64,000 nucleotides of DNA from Bosea sp. 124 (GCF_003046175.1 NZ_PZZM01000001.1:5287001-5351000), one strand, 5' to 3'. Counted from the first letter of the stretch, positions 1 to 9,044 are shown. The notes: generated from the sequence alone by a model not told the origin. Translations and numbers: made by a program.

Positions 1-883
1 CCCCGGCATCACCGCCAAGGACCTGATCCTGCGGGCGATGGGCGAACTCGGCGTCGCCGGGGGACGCGGCTGCGCGGTCGAATATGCCGGCTCCGCCATC
101 GAGGCGCTGACGGTCGAAGCCCGTTTGACCTTGTGCAACATGTCGATCGAACTCGGCGCGCGGCTCGGCCTGATCGCGCCCGACGAGAAGACCTTCGCCT
201 ATCTCGAAGGCCGTGAGTTTGCGCCGCGCGGCGAGGCCTTCTCCCGCGCCGTCGCAGCCTGGCGCGGCCTGCGCAGCGACGAGGACGCCGTTTTCGCGCG
301 CGACGTCCTGATCGATTGCGACACGATCGCGCCGCAGGTGACCTGGGGCACGACCCCGCAGGACGTGGCGGGGATCGGGGAGCGTGTGCCGGACCCTGCC
401 GGATTCGCCGATGCGCGGCGTCGCGAGAGCGTCGCGCAGGCGATCCGCTATATGGGGCTCGAGCCGGGCATGAAGCTGGCCGGCATCCCGATCGACGTCG
501 CCTTCATCGGCTCCTGTACCAATTCGCGCCTCTCCGACCTCGAAGCCGCCGCCGCCGTGGTGCGCGGGCGCCGGGTCGCCCCCGGCGTGCGCGGCCTCGT
601 CGTGCCGGGCTCGATGTCCGTGAAGCGCGAGGCGGAGGCCCGCGGCCTGCACGAGATTTTCCGAGCGGCCGGGTTCGAGTGGCGCGAGGCCGGCTGCTCG
701 ATGTGCGTCAGCATCAACGAGGACGTCGTCGCGCCCGGCCTGCGCTGCATCGCCACGACCAACCGCAATTTCGAGAACCGGCAGGGCCCGCAAGCCCGCA
801 CCCATCTGGCGAGCCCCGCCATGGTCGCGGCCGCCGCGCTCGCGGGGCGGATCACCGATGTGCGCGAGGTGCCCCTGTCATGA
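1..883 (+). CDS. leuC: LeuC-type hydro-lyase large subunit (5' partial)
   Basis: The window opens inside this gene: the frame is open from base 2 and the N-terminal part lies outside. It is a large subunit of the aconitase/isopropylmalate dehydratase family, which moves a hydroxyl group on a di- or tricarboxylate using a [4Fe-4S] cluster. The first cluster cysteine is in GSCTNSR (about bases 509-529) and the other two are in the CSMC motif (about bases 695-706). The gene ends 16 bp before the matching small subunit. No leuB or leuA is nearby; the partners are an isocitrate-lyase-superfamily enzyme and an ABC importer. The pair may therefore serve catabolism of an imported acid rather than leucine synthesis (inference). 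The family call is firm; the substrate is unknown. Confidence 0.85.
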   Translation, partial: PGITAKDLILRAMGELGVAGGRGCAVEYAGSAIEALTVEARLTLCNMSIELGARLGLIAPDEKTFAYLEGREFAPRGEAFSRAVAAWRGLRSDEDAVFARDVLIDCDTIAPQVTWGTTPQDVAGIGERVPDPAGFADARRRESVAQAIRYMGLEPGMKLAGIPIDVAFIGSCTNSRLSDLEAAAAVVRGRRVAPGVRGLVVPGSMSVKREAEARGLHEIFRAAGFEWREAGCSMCVSINEDVVAPGLRCIATTNRNFENRQGPQARTHLASPAMVAAAALAGRITDVREVPLS

Positions 884-899
884 CCCTGGAGCCTGTCGC

Positions 900-1541
900 G
901 TGAGAGATCCGGTCAGCAGCGTCGAAGGCGTCATGGCGGTGATGCCGCTCGCCAACGTCAATACCGACGCCATCATTCCCTCGGTCTGGTTGCGCACCGC
1001 CACCGCCGATCTCGGCAAAGCCCTGTTCGGCGGGCAGCGCTATGACGAGCATGGCGCCGAGCGGCCCGATTTCGTCCTGAACCGCGCGCCCTTCCGGCAG
1101 GCGCGCATCCTGCTCGCCGACGAGAATTTCGGCTGTGGCAGTTCGCGCGAGGCGGCGGTCTGGGCGCTGGCCCAGTTCGGCATCGGCTGCGTGCTGGCGC
1201 CGAGCTTCGCCGACATCTTCTACGAGAACGCCTTCAAGAACGGGCTCGTGGCCGGGCTGATCGAGCCCGCCACCTATCTCACCCTCAAGGCCACGGCGGA
1301 CGCCCATGCCGATGCGCCGGTCTTCCGCGTCGACCTGCGCAGCACGACGGTCACCGGCCCCGACGGTCTGTCGCACGCTTTCAGGATCCCGGCCTCCCGG
1401 GCGCAGGCGCTGATGCGCGGCGACGACGAGATCGCGATCACGCTGCGCGAGACCGATGCGATCGAGGCTCACTACGCGGCGGCGCGGGCCCGCGCCGACT
1501 GGCTCTTCCCACCGGCCCTGGAGCGCGCGCGCACCTCATGA
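900..1541 (+). CDS. leuD: LeuD-type hydro-lyase small subunit
   Basis: Swivel-domain small subunit that pairs with the preceding LeuC-type protein to form the hydro-lyase active site. A GTG start at 900 is chosen because it gives the expected N-terminus just before NVNTDAIIP and has a purine-rich CTGGAG about 9 bp upstream. An open frame from 858 would overlap leuC and add a non-conserved leader. The substrate-loop motif GCGSSREAA is present, and the length of 213 aa fits LeuD. The stop overlaps the next gene by 4 bp (ATGA), so translation is probably coupled. As with the large subunit, the natural substrate could be a citraconate-, dimethylmaleate- or isopropylmalate-like acid; the sequence cannot decide. 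Confidence 0.85.
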   Translation: MRDPVSSVEGVMAVMPLANVNTDAIIPSVWLRTATADLGKALFGGQRYDEHGAERPDFVLNRAPFRQARILLADENFGCGSSREAAVWALAQFGIGCVLAPSFADIFYENAFKNGLVAGLIEPATYLTLKATADAHADAPVFRVDLRSTTVTGPDGLSHAFRIPASRAQALMRGDDEIAITLRETDAIEAHYAAARARADWLFPPALERARTS

Positions 1542-2419
1542 CACGTCTCAGCATCCGCGACGCGCTGGCGCGCGAAAATCCGCTGGTCACCCCCCTCGCC
1601 CATGACGCGCTCTCGGCGCGGATGATCGAGCAGGCCGGCTTCCACGCCTTCGCCATCGGCGGCTCTGCCCTGCTCGCAGCGCGCCACGCCTATCCCGATA
1701 TCGGCCTGATCGGCCTGACCGACATGGTCTCCGGCATCAGGGACATCGCCGACGCCTCCAGCATCCCGTTCATCGCCGATGCCGACGACGGCTATGGCGA
1801 CGTCAAGAGCGTCGCCCGCCTCGTCACGGCCTACGAAGCGATCGGCGTCGGTGGCTTCCTGGTCGAGGACCAGGACCGCGACCGCAAGCAGCAGCGTGCC
1901 GACAAGGCGGCGGCCGTCGTCGACGAGGCGGTGATCGAGGCCAAGCTGCGTGCCGCCATGCGGGCCAGGACCAACCCAGAGACCTTCGTCATCGGGCGCA
2001 CCGACGCCTACGGCCCGCTTGGGCTGGACGCCGCCATGCGCCGCGCGGAGCGCTTCTTCAAGCTCGGCGTCGACGGCGTCTTCATCGCCGGCCTGCGCAC
2101 GGAGGCGGATTATCGCCGCGTCGGCGCCGCCTTCAAGGGCAGCTACCTGTCGGCCGCAATGTTCGAAGGTGGCGACACGCCCTGGCTCAGCCCCGCCGAA
2201 CTCGGCGCGATGGGCTTCACGCAGGTCTCGTTTCCGGCGAGCCTGATCTTCCGGGTCGTCGCGGCGATGCGCGACGGGCTGGCGGAGCTGCGCGGCCATG
2301 CCGACGGCACCCGGCCGCTCAAGGCCTTGCAGCAGGGCCCGGCCATTCGCGATACCCTGGACAAGGCGGTCGATCTGGCGCGCTGGCGCGCGGTCGAGAC
2401 GGCGCAGGACCAGGATTGA
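1538..2419 (+). CDS. Isocitrate lyase/PEP mutase superfamily enzyme
   Basis: A 293 aa (beta/alpha)8-barrel protein of the ICL/PEP mutase superfamily. Members cleave or form C-C or P-C bonds of 2-hydroxy or 2-oxo acids with Mg2+. The metal-binding segment DADDGYGD lies near residue 80 and an EDQ motif near 110. The flexible loop that carries KKCGH in isocitrate, methylisocitrate and dimethylmalate lyases here reads DRDRKQQRADK, so the catalytic cysteine is absent. Cysteine-free members include PEP mutase, phosphonopyruvate hydrolase and some oxaloacetate decarboxylases. It overlaps leuD by 4 bp, suggesting that a product of the LeuCD-type reaction is its substrate (inference). The exact reaction is unknown. 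Confidence 0.75.
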   Translation: MTRLSIRDALARENPLVTPLAHDALSARMIEQAGFHAFAIGGSALLAARHAYPDIGLIGLTDMVSGIRDIADASSIPFIADADDGYGDVKSVARLVTAYEAIGVGGFLVEDQDRDRKQQRADKAAAVVDEAVIEAKLRAAMRARTNPETFVIGRTDAYGPLGLDAAMRRAERFFKLGVDGVFIAGLRTEADYRRVGAAFKGSYLSAAMFEGGDTPWLSPAELGAMGFTQVSFPASLIFRVVAAMRDGLAELRGHADGTRPLKALQQGPAIRDTLDKAVDLARWRAVETAQDQD

Positions 2420-2504
2420 CGGAGACGAAGCGACGACGAAGACGGCCGCCGACCGGCGGCTGGACCATGAAACGATCCGCGCAAGACGGACACGGGAGGA
2501 AACC

Positions 2505-3518
2505 ATGACCATGCAGACAGACACGAATCGCAGAATCGACCGGATGGCAGTGCTCGCCGGCGCGGCCCTGTTCGGCCTGGCCCTCGCCGCGCCCGCTTCG
2601 GCCGAGGAAATCGTCGTCAGCAATTACGGCGTCTCGGCCAACGGCATGCCCTATGCCGTCGCCATGGAGAAGGGCTTCTTCAAGGAGGAAGGCGCCAACG
2701 TCACCGGCATCCTGACCTCCGCCGGCGGCGGCACGACGCTGCGCAACATGCTCGCCGGCAACGCGCCCTATGCCGAGGTCAACCCCAATGCGGTGATCGC
2801 GGCGGTGCAGCAGGGCGCCGACATCAAGATCGTCGCCGGCACCGTCCTGACGGTCGCCGAGTTCATCTGGGCGGTGAAGCCTGATTCCCCGATCAAGTCC
2901 GTCAAGGACCTGAAGGGCAAGAAAATGGGCTACACCAACCCGCGCTCGACCAGCCAGGCGCTGGCGACACTGGTGCTGCAGTCCGGCGGGCTGAAGACTG
3001 AAGATGTCGAACTGGTCAAGACCGGCGGCTTCGGCGAGGGCGTCGCCGCCCTCGATATCGGCCTGGTCGACGTCACGCCGATCCCCGAGCCGCTCTGGGC
3101 GAAGTTCCAGTCGAAATACCGCGCCATCGCCAAGGCATCCGACCTGCTGCCGCCGATGGCCAACGTGCTCGGCGTCGCCGCCGGCGCGGGCGCCGCCGGC
3201 AAGGACGACTTCATCAAGGGCGTGATCCGCGCCCGCCGCCGTGCCGTCGACTACATGGCCAAGAATCCGGATGAATCCGGCGACATCATCGCCAAGGTCT
3301 ACAGCCTGGAGCCGGCGGTCGCGCGCGCAGCGGTCAGGAACCTGATCAGCAGCAAGACCAACGGCATCGAGTACTGGGGCGCGGGCTATATCCACATGGA
3401 AGGCCTGCAGCGCGCCATCGACGTGCAGAAGATGGTCGGCGCGATCAGCGGCGACATCGACACCGCCAAGCTCGTCGACACCCGCTATCTGCCCGACGAC
3501 CTGAAGGCCTTGAGGTGA
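2505..3518 (+). CDS. ABC transporter substrate-binding protein (NitT/TauT type)
   Basis: Periplasmic binding protein of the SsuA/TauA/NMT1-like group, 337 aa. An N-terminal signal peptide (hydrophobic stretch near residues 14-30, cleavage near APASA-EE) is followed by the two-lobe fold. ATG 2505 is chosen for the strong GGGAGG site about 6 bp upstream; a second ATG lies two codons later. An 85-bp gap separates it from the upstream lyase gene, while the ATPase gene overlaps its stop, so it heads a transport sub-operon. The ligand cannot be read from sequence. Its position suggests the organic acid handled by the upstream enzymes, but sulfonates, nitrate-like anions or thiamine precursors are known ligands of the family. 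Confidence 0.8.
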   Translation: MTMQTDTNRRIDRMAVLAGAALFGLALAAPASAEEIVVSNYGVSANGMPYAVAMEKGFFKEEGANVTGILTSAGGGTTLRNMLAGNAPYAEVNPNAVIAAVQQGADIKIVAGTVLTVAEFIWAVKPDSPIKSVKDLKGKKMGYTNPRSTSQALATLVLQSGGLKTEDVELVKTGGFGEGVAALDIGLVDVTPIPEPLWAKFQSKYRAIAKASDLLPPMANVLGVAAGAGAAGKDDFIKGVIRARRRAVDYMAKNPDESGDIIAKVYSLEPAVARAAVRNLISSKTNGIEYWGAGYIHMEGLQRAIDVQKMVGAISGDIDTAKLVDTRYLPDDLKALR

Positions 3519-4333
3519 CCGTGTCTGCAACTGCGCAAGTCTCGCTGCGCGACGTCGACAAGCTGTTCAGCCGGTCCGGGCGACCGGCTGACACCGTCCA
3601 CGCGCTCGGCCCCATCAATCTCGACCTGCGGCAGGGCGAGTTCTTCGCCGTGGTCGGCCCCTCCGGCTGCGGCAAGTCGACCTTGCTCGAATTGGTCGCC
3701 GGGCTTTCGACCGCGACGCGTGGCGAGGTCGCCTTCGAGGGCAAGCCGATCCGCGACAGGATTCCCGACGGCGTTGGCGTCGTCTTCCAGGAGGATGCCT
3801 CGTTCCCCTGGCTGACGGTGCGCGACAACATCGCCTTCGGGCTCCGGCGGATGAAGTTGGCACCGGAGGAGAAGGCCCGGCGGATCGCGAGCGCTCTCGA
3901 GATGATGGGGCTCGTCGCCTTCGCCGACAGCTATCCGGCCCAGCTCTCCGGCGGCATGCGCCAGCGCGTCTGCATTGCCCGCACGCTGGTCACCGAACCG
4001 CGCCTGATCCTGCTCGACGAGCCCTTCGGCGCGCTCGACCAGCAGACGCGCCTGCTAATGGGCGACGAGGTGCTGAACCTCTGGCGCAAGACCGGCGCGA
4101 CGGTCTTCCTGATCACGCATGCATTGGACGAAGCCGCCATGCTGGCCGATCGCATCGGCGTGATGTCGGCGCGGCCCGGCCGCCTGATCGACATCGTCGA
4201 GACCGGCTGGCCGCGCGAGCGCGACAGCCGGATCGTGCAGGAGGAGCATTTCGGCGCGATCACAGCCCGACTCTGGCGCTCGCTGCGCGCGGAATCGATG
4301 AAAGCGATCGGCAAGACCGGGGCGGCGGCATGA
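3515..4333 (+). CDS. ABC transporter ATP-binding protein
   Basis: Cytoplasmic nucleotide-binding subunit of the importer, 272 aa, NitT/TauT/SsuB-like. Walker A is GPSGCGKST (near residue 48), the signature is LSGGMRQR, Walker B is LILLDEPFGALD, and the switch histidine is in LITHALDEA. A GTG start overlaps the upstream stop (GTGA); a second GTG two codons later is also possible. The next permease starts inside its stop codon, so SBP, ATPase and permeases are translationally coupled. Confidence 0.88.
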   Translation: MTVSATAQVSLRDVDKLFSRSGRPADTVHALGPINLDLRQGEFFAVVGPSGCGKSTLLELVAGLSTATRGEVAFEGKPIRDRIPDGVGVVFQEDASFPWLTVRDNIAFGLRRMKLAPEEKARRIASALEMMGLVAFADSYPAQLSGGMRQRVCIARTLVTEPRLILLDEPFGALDQQTRLLMGDEVLNLWRKTGATVFLITHALDEAAMLADRIGVMSARPGRLIDIVETGWPRERDSRIVQEEHFGAITARLWRSLRAESMKAIGKTGAAA

Positions 4334-5082
4334 GGAGCCCCGTCCTCTGGCGTGTCATCATCATCGCCGGCTTCGTGGCCCTGCTCGAGGTGCTGTGCCT
4401 GACGCGTGTGATCGACCGGCTGACGATGCAGCCGCCACACGCCATGATCGCCGACCTCGCCAGGATGCTGCTGTCTGGCTCGCTCAACGCCGCCATCGCC
4501 AAGACGCTCGGCAATGCCATGGTCGCCTTCGTCATCGCCATGGTCATGGGCGTGACGAGCGCGATCGTGATCCACCGGCTGAAGCGCGTGCGCGACACGC
4601 TGGAGCCGCTGTTCGCGACCTATTACGCCATCCCGGTCTTCGCCTTCTACCCGCTGCTCATTGTCCTGCTCGGGCTGGGCGACGCGCCGCAGATCTTCAT
4701 CGGCGCGATGCTGGGCGTGGTCGCGGTGATCGTGAACACGCTGAACGGGCTCGACCGGGTCCCCGGCGTCCTCCTCAAGACCGCCCGGATCAACCAGATG
4801 ACCGCGGCCGAGACCGCCGTCAGGATCACCCTGCCCTATGCCTCGCCCTATATCCTGACCGGCGCAAAACTCGCCGTCGCCTATTCGCTGATCGGCATCA
4901 TCGGCGCCGAGTTCATCATGTCCAATGGCGGCATGGGGTACGAAATCAGCTTCGCCTACAATAACTTCGACAACGCGACCATGTATCCGCTGATCCTGCT
5001 GATCCTGCTGGTCTCGATCTCGATCAACATGCTCCTCGCCCGTTGGGAGAAGGCGCTGATGGTACGGCGGGGACTGCGATGA
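4330..5082 (+). CDS. ABC transporter permease 1
   Basis: BPD-type inner-membrane permease, 250 aa, about six hydrophobic helices. The EAA-like cytoplasmic loop is recognisable around residues 150-175. Its start overlaps the ATPase stop by 4 bp, and the second permease starts within its stop codon (ATGA). Two different permease genes imply a heterodimeric channel. Confidence 0.85.
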   Translation: MRSPVLWRVIIIAGFVALLEVLCLTRVIDRLTMQPPHAMIADLARMLLSGSLNAAIAKTLGNAMVAFVIAMVMGVTSAIVIHRLKRVRDTLEPLFATYYAIPVFAFYPLLIVLLGLGDAPQIFIGAMLGVVAVIVNTLNGLDRVPGVLLKTARINQMTAAETAVRITLPYASPYILTGAKLAVAYSLIGIIGAEFIMSNGGMGYEISFAYNNFDNATMYPLILLILLVSISINMLLARWEKALMVRRGLR

Positions 5083-5828
5083 GATCCGGCATGAACCCGC
5101 TCCTGCGCAATACCCTGACGCTCGCGGCGACCGTGCTCGTCGCCTGGCAGGCTCTGTACTGGATCGTCGGCGACGTCGCCCTGCGCTCGCCGCTCCAGAC
5201 CTTTGCCTTTGCCGGCAAGCTCGTCGCCACGCCGCAATTCGCGGCCCATCTCGCCGAGACCGGCAAGGCCTTCGGACTCGCCCTGCTGCTGGCGATCGCG
5301 ATCGGCCTCGCCATCGGCTTCACCCTCGGCATGAACCGCTTCCTGAGCGAGGTGCTGGAGCCCGTCCTCGTCGCGCTCTATTCGGTCCCCAAGATCACGC
5401 TCTACCCGATCCTGCTGCTGGCCTTCGGGCTCGGCATGTCGGCGAAGGTCGCCTTCGGCGCGATCCACGGCGTCATCCCGATCGCGCTCTTCACCATCAC
5501 CGCGGTGCGCAACGTCAAGCCGGTCTACATCAAGACGGGCAGCGTGATGGGCCTGAGTCCGCTCGAAACGGTGCGCCGCATCATCCTGCCCGCCGCCCTG
5601 CCGGAAATCTTCGCCGGCCTCAGGATCGGCTTCTCGCTGACCCTGATCGGGACGCTGCTGGGCGAGATGTTCGCCTCGCAGCGCGGCCTCGGCTTCCTGC
5701 TGATGAGCGCGATCGGCCTGCACAATGTCGAGCTGATCATGGCACTGACACTGCTCCTGACGCTGTTTGCCGGCACGGCCAGCATCGTCCTGCTGGCGCT
5801 GAACCAGCGGCTCTATTCCAGGCTCTGA
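5079..5828 (+). CDS. ABC transporter permease 2
   Basis: Second BPD-type permease, 249 aa, related to permease 1. ATG 5079 lies in the ATGA overlap with the upstream gene; an open frame further upstream (5043) would run deep inside permease 1 and is not needed. The EAA-loop region (GLSPLETVRRIILPAALPE, near residue 160) is clear. Last gene of the operon; a hairpin followed by T residues lies 80 bp downstream. Confidence 0.85.
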   Translation: MRSGMNPLLRNTLTLAATVLVAWQALYWIVGDVALRSPLQTFAFAGKLVATPQFAAHLAETGKAFGLALLLAIAIGLAIGFTLGMNRFLSEVLEPVLVALYSVPKITLYPILLLAFGLGMSAKVAFGAIHGVIPIALFTITAVRNVKPVYIKTGSVMGLSPLETVRRIILPAALPEIFAGLRIGFSLTLIGTLLGEMFASQRGLGFLLMSAIGLHNVELIMALTLLLTLFAGTASIVLLALNQRLYSRL

Positions 5829-5908
5829 GCTCTCCCGCCGGGCGGCGGGCCGGGATGACGGGCGTCGGTCCAGGGCGCGACAGGTCATCGCGAACACGGC
5901 CTGCACGC

Positions 5909-5940
5909 AAAGCCCCGTCCGGCCTTCGCCGCGGGGTTTT
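5909..5940. terminator. Hairpin terminator after the ABC operon
   Basis: AAAGCCCCG and CGGGGTTTT form a 9-bp stem (one G-U pair) around a 14-nt spacer, ending in T residues on the plus strand. It fits a Rho-independent terminator for the leuCD-ABC operon. Confidence 0.6.
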
Positions 5941-6325
5941 CGATGAGCGATCCCGCAGGGGATGCGCGGAGCCGGGCGACGCGGCTCTTGCCGCGCGCCG
6001 GTGTCGAGTGTCGGTGTCGAAGTGTCGAGGCGACGCCAGCTGAGCGCCGCCCGGCTCCGCGCGCGGGTGTCTTTGGCCCGGCGCCGGCCCCCATCCTTGC
6101 CTATGGGATGGTGAACCCTCGCCGTCTCCGCGATATCCGGCCTGCGACGGCCGATCCTCGCGAACCCCGCTCCTGCACCCGGCCGCACGACGCCTCGCGA
6201 CAGCCCCCTTGGTCGGGCACAGCGTGGGCAGAATAGGCATGGAAACGAAGCCCGGGGATAAACCCGGGCGCACTCGCCGCGGATGAACGCAGACGGCAAC
6301 TCGCTTGCCCGAGCGCTGAAAGCAG
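5941..6325. other. Intergenic stretch without a recognisable gene
   Basis: Short open frames occur on both strands but none has a convincing start site, recognisable motif or protein-like composition. It is GC-rich spacer between the ABC operon and the sulfur locus. Confidence 0.5.
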
Positions 6326-6349
6326 ATATATTCAGATGTAACGATATAT
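6326..6349. promoter_or_regulatory. AT-rich dyad, candidate SoxR/BigR-type operator
   Basis: ATATAT...ATATAT arms (extended by imperfect TTC/CGA) enclose a 12-nt centre and end one base before the GGGAGG ribosome site of the next gene. The core TATATTCAGATGT matches TACATTCATATGT in the dyad at 10206-10229 at 11 of 13 positions. Its place, at a promoter of a sulfur-locus gene, suggests the same repressor. Confidence 0.5.
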
Positions 6350-6361
6350 TGGGAGGACGAC

Positions 6362-7264
6362 ATGCCAAGCCGACGCGAGATCATGCTGGGTGGCGCGGCC
6401 ATCGCGCTGGCGGGTTCCGCGCCGGGGGCCATCGCCCAGGTGGTCGCCACGGCCCGGCAAGGGCAACGCGCGATCTCGGTTCTCAGCGACGGCAGCTTCG
6501 AGATGCCGCTGTCGATGCTGGCACGTGACGTCGCGCTCGACGCCATCGTGAGCGGGACGGGAAGGACAGGCCCCGTCACCAGCGTGCTGAACGTCACCTG
6601 CTTCAGGCAGGGCGATCAGGTCGTCGTGTTCGACTGTGGCTCGGGCGCCCATTTCCTGCCCGGCACGGGCAAGCTCGCCGCCAGCCTGGAGGCAGCCGGT
6701 ATCGCGCCCGACAGCGTGACGCATGTGCTGTTCACCCATCTCCATCCGGATCACTTCTGGGGCGCGCTCGACGATTTCGACACGCCGCTTTTCCCGAACG
6801 CGCGCTGGCTCGCGAGCCGGCGCGAGATCGCCTTCTGGTCGGACCCGGCGATCTATCAGCGCCTCCCCGAGGACCGGCACGCCTTTGCCGCCGGCGCGCA
6901 GCGCATCATCAAGGCGCTGGGCGACACGCTGGAACAGCACGACCCCGGCTCCGACTGGCTTCCCGGCGTGGCGGCCTTCGATACGGCCGGTCATACGCCC
7001 GGCCATGTCTCGTTCGAACTGAAGGACGCGGACGGGCCGGTCTTCGTGCTCGGCGATGCCCTGACGCATCCGGTCGCATCCTTCGCGCATCCGGAATGGC
7101 GCCCGGCCTCGGATTTCGACGCCGATCGGGCGGTCGCGACACGACGGGCCGTGCTCGAGCGGGCAGCGGCCGAACAGGCGCAGGTGATCGGCTACCATCT
7201 CGATGGCGGGATCGGACGCGTCGAACGCGCCGGGACCGCCTATCGCTTCGCGCCGGCGCGCTGA
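6362..7264 (+). CDS. Tat-exported MBL-fold metallo-hydrolase (SoxH-like?)
   Basis: Metallo-beta-lactamase-fold hydrolase, 300 aa, predicted periplasmic. The N-terminus has a twin-arginine-like SRREIMLGG signal and a hydrophobic segment to about residue 26. The dinuclear-metal motif THLHPDH lies near residue 124, with later ligands in the GHTPGH and GDAL segments. A strong GGGAGG ribosome site precedes the ATG. Sox clusters of Paracoccus type encode a similar exported MBL protein, SoxH, of unclear function, and this gene sits at the edge of the sulfur locus behind a SoxR-type dyad. Other exported MBL proteins (lactonases, aryl-sulfatase-like) cannot be excluded, so only the family is certain. 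Confidence 0.75.
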   Translation: MPSRREIMLGGAAIALAGSAPGAIAQVVATARQGQRAISVLSDGSFEMPLSMLARDVALDAIVSGTGRTGPVTSVLNVTCFRQGDQVVVFDCGSGAHFLPGTGKLAASLEAAGIAPDSVTHVLFTHLHPDHFWGALDDFDTPLFPNARWLASRREIAFWSDPAIYQRLPEDRHAFAAGAQRIIKALGDTLEQHDPGSDWLPGVAAFDTAGHTPGHVSFELKDADGPVFVLGDALTHPVASFAHPEWRPASDFDADRAVATRRAVLERAAAEQAQVIGYHLDGGIGRVERAGTAYRFAPAR

Positions 7265-7298
7265 CATTGGTGGTGTGGCGGACAGCCCCGATGCGGGC

Positions 7299-8093
7299 TC
7301 AGGCCACCAGGCTGGCAAAGCCGCGCCACACGACATAGGCGCCGACGAGCGCGACGATGCCGGCGAAGACCCGCGTCAGCACGGTCTTCTGCGCGGCGAG
7401 CCGGTTGGCGACGCTCGTCCCGGCGATTCCGCCCACGAGGCCGCCGCCGATGAACAGCGCGGCGACATGCCAATCAACCAGCCCCGAGAGCGCGTAGGAC
7501 GTCGCCGTGGTCAGGCCGAAGGCCGTGACCGCGACCAGCGATGAGCCGATCGCCGCGATCATCGGCATATGCGCCGCGCCCATGAGACCCGGCACGATGA
7601 GGAATCCGCCGCCGATACCGAAGAAGCCGGACATGCCGCCGACGAGGCCGCCGACGCCGAGAAGCCGGGGTAGCAGGCCGGGCGCACTGGCGCGGGTCAA
7701 CGGCCTGAAGGCGTCGCCGCTCGCCGGCTTGCGCAGCAGCATGACGCCCGCGATCACCAGCATCAGCAGCCCGAACAGGAGGAGGAGCTTCTGGCCGTCG
7801 AAGCGCTTGCCGATGGCCGAGCCGGCCGCAGCGCCGGCGATTCCGGCCGTCGAGAACACCAGCGCGCAGGGCCAGCGGACATTGCCGGCGCGCGCATGGC
7901 CGACGAGGTTGGCCAGCGCACTCAGCGCGACGGCGACCGCGCTGGTCCCTATCGCGACATGCGGCGACGCCACGCCGACGACATAGACCAGCAGCGGAAC
8001 GGCCAGAATGGAGCCGCCGCCGCCGATCAATCCAAGAACGAATCCGACCAGGGAGCCGGAGCCGAGCGAGGCGATGTCCGCTCCGCCGATCAT
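7299..8093 (-). CDS. TauE/SafE (TSUP) sulfite/anion exporter
   Basis: Integral membrane protein of 264 aa with about eight hydrophobic helices and the glycine-rich GLIGGGGSILAVPLL and GFFGIGGGFLIVPGL repeats typical of the TauE/SafE family. In BigR-type operons of rhizobia and Xylella such a protein follows the persulfide dioxygenase and is thought to expel the sulfite it produces. Here it is the last gene of the five-gene minus-strand operon, 57 bp after blh. Sulfite export is inferred from this context. Confidence 0.85.
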   Translation of the reverse strand: MIGGADIASLGSGSLVGFVLGLIGGGGSILAVPLLVYVVGVASPHVAIGTSAVAVALSALANLVGHARAGNVRWPCALVFSTAGIAGAAAGSAIGKRFDGQKLLLLFGLLMLVIAGVMLLRKPASGDAFRPLTRASAPGLLPRLLGVGGLVGGMSGFFGIGGGFLIVPGLMGAAHMPMIAAIGSSLVAVTAFGLTTATSYALSGLVDWHVAALFIGGGLVGGIAGTSVANRLAAQKTVLTRVFAGIVALVGAYVVWRGFASLVA

Positions 8094-8150
8094 GTCGCGA
8101 TCTCCGCGCGGCGGCCGAGCCGCCGTGCCATCGAGTTGGGGAAAGACGTT

Positions 8151-9044
8151 TCAGAGGCCGTTGATCGGCACCTTCAGGAAGCGCTTGCCGCTCTCGTCGG
8201 GCTTGGGCAGTTCGCCGGCCTTCATGTTGACCTGCAGCGAGGGGATGATCAGCCTGGGCATATCGAGCGTCGCGTCGCGCGCCTGCCGCATCTTGACGAA
8301 CTCGTCCTCGGTGATGCCGTCGCGGACATGGATGTTGTGGGCGCGCTGCTCCGCGACCGTCGTCTCCCAGCGGATATCGCGGCCGTTCGGGCCATAGTCG
8401 TGGCACATGAACAGGCGGGTCTCGCCCGGCAGAGCCAGGACGCGGCAGATCGAGCGATGAAGCGTGCGAGCGTCGCCACCCGGGAAATCGGCACGGGCCG
8501 AGCCGCCATCGGGCATGAACAGCGTGTCGCCGACGAAGGCGGCATCGCCGATGACATGCGTCATGCAGGCCGGGGTGTGGCCGGGCGTGTGCATCGCGAA
8601 AGCGGTCAGCCCGCCGATCCGGTAGGTGTCGCCATCCTTGAACAGCCGGTCGAACTGGCTGCCGTCGCGTTGAAACTCGGTGCCCTCGTTGAAGACCTTG
8701 CCGAAGGTCTCCTGGACGATGGTGATGTTCTCGCCGATGCCGATCTTGCCGCCGAGCTTCTTCTGCAGATAGGGCGCGCCCGAGAGATGGTCGGCGTGAA
8801 CATGGGTCTCGATCAGCCATTCGACCTTGAGGCCCTGCGCCGTGACGAAGGCCGCGATCTCATCGGCGGATTCATAGGCGATGCGGCCGGCCGCATAGTC
8901 GATGTCCATGACGGAATCGACGATGGCGCAGGCGCTGGAGGCCGGGTCCCTGACGACGTAGCTAACCGTGTTGGTCGCCGCGTCGAAGAAGGCGGTGACC
9001 TCCGGCCTGGTCTGGAGGTCGACGGCGTGGGGAATGGCGGACAT
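8151..9044 (-). CDS. blh: Blh-type persulfide dioxygenase (ETHE1 family)
   Basis: Cytosolic MBL-fold protein of 297 aa. The metal motif is THVHADHLSGAP (near residue 80), followed by the HTPGHTPACM and GDTLF motifs. ETHE1/Blh enzymes oxidise glutathione persulfide to sulfite with a mononuclear iron and O2. No rhodanese domain is fused. Neighbours (YeeE/YedE pair upstream, TauE exporter downstream) reproduce the known bigR-blh detoxification operon, except that the ArsR-type regulator lies 5 kb away. Function by family and context is well supported. Confidence 0.88.
   Translation of the reverse strand: MSAIPHAVDLQTRPEVTAFFDAATNTVSYVVRDPASSACAIVDSVMDIDYAAGRIAYESADEIAAFVTAQGLKVEWLIETHVHADHLSGAPYLQKKLGGKIGIGENITIVQETFGKVFNEGTEFQRDGSQFDRLFKDGDTYRIGGLTAFAMHTPGHTPACMTHVIGDAAFVGDTLFMPDGGSARADFPGGDARTLHRSICRVLALPGETRLFMCHDYGPNGRDIRWETTVAEQRAHNIHVRDGITEDEFVKMRQARDATLDMPRLIIPSLQVNMKAGELPKPDESGKRFLKVPINGL

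Noticed and set aside
1472..2623. Minus-strand open frame opposite the ICL-like gene
   Set aside because: No start site or family motif; the opposite strand is a clear enzyme gene in an operon.
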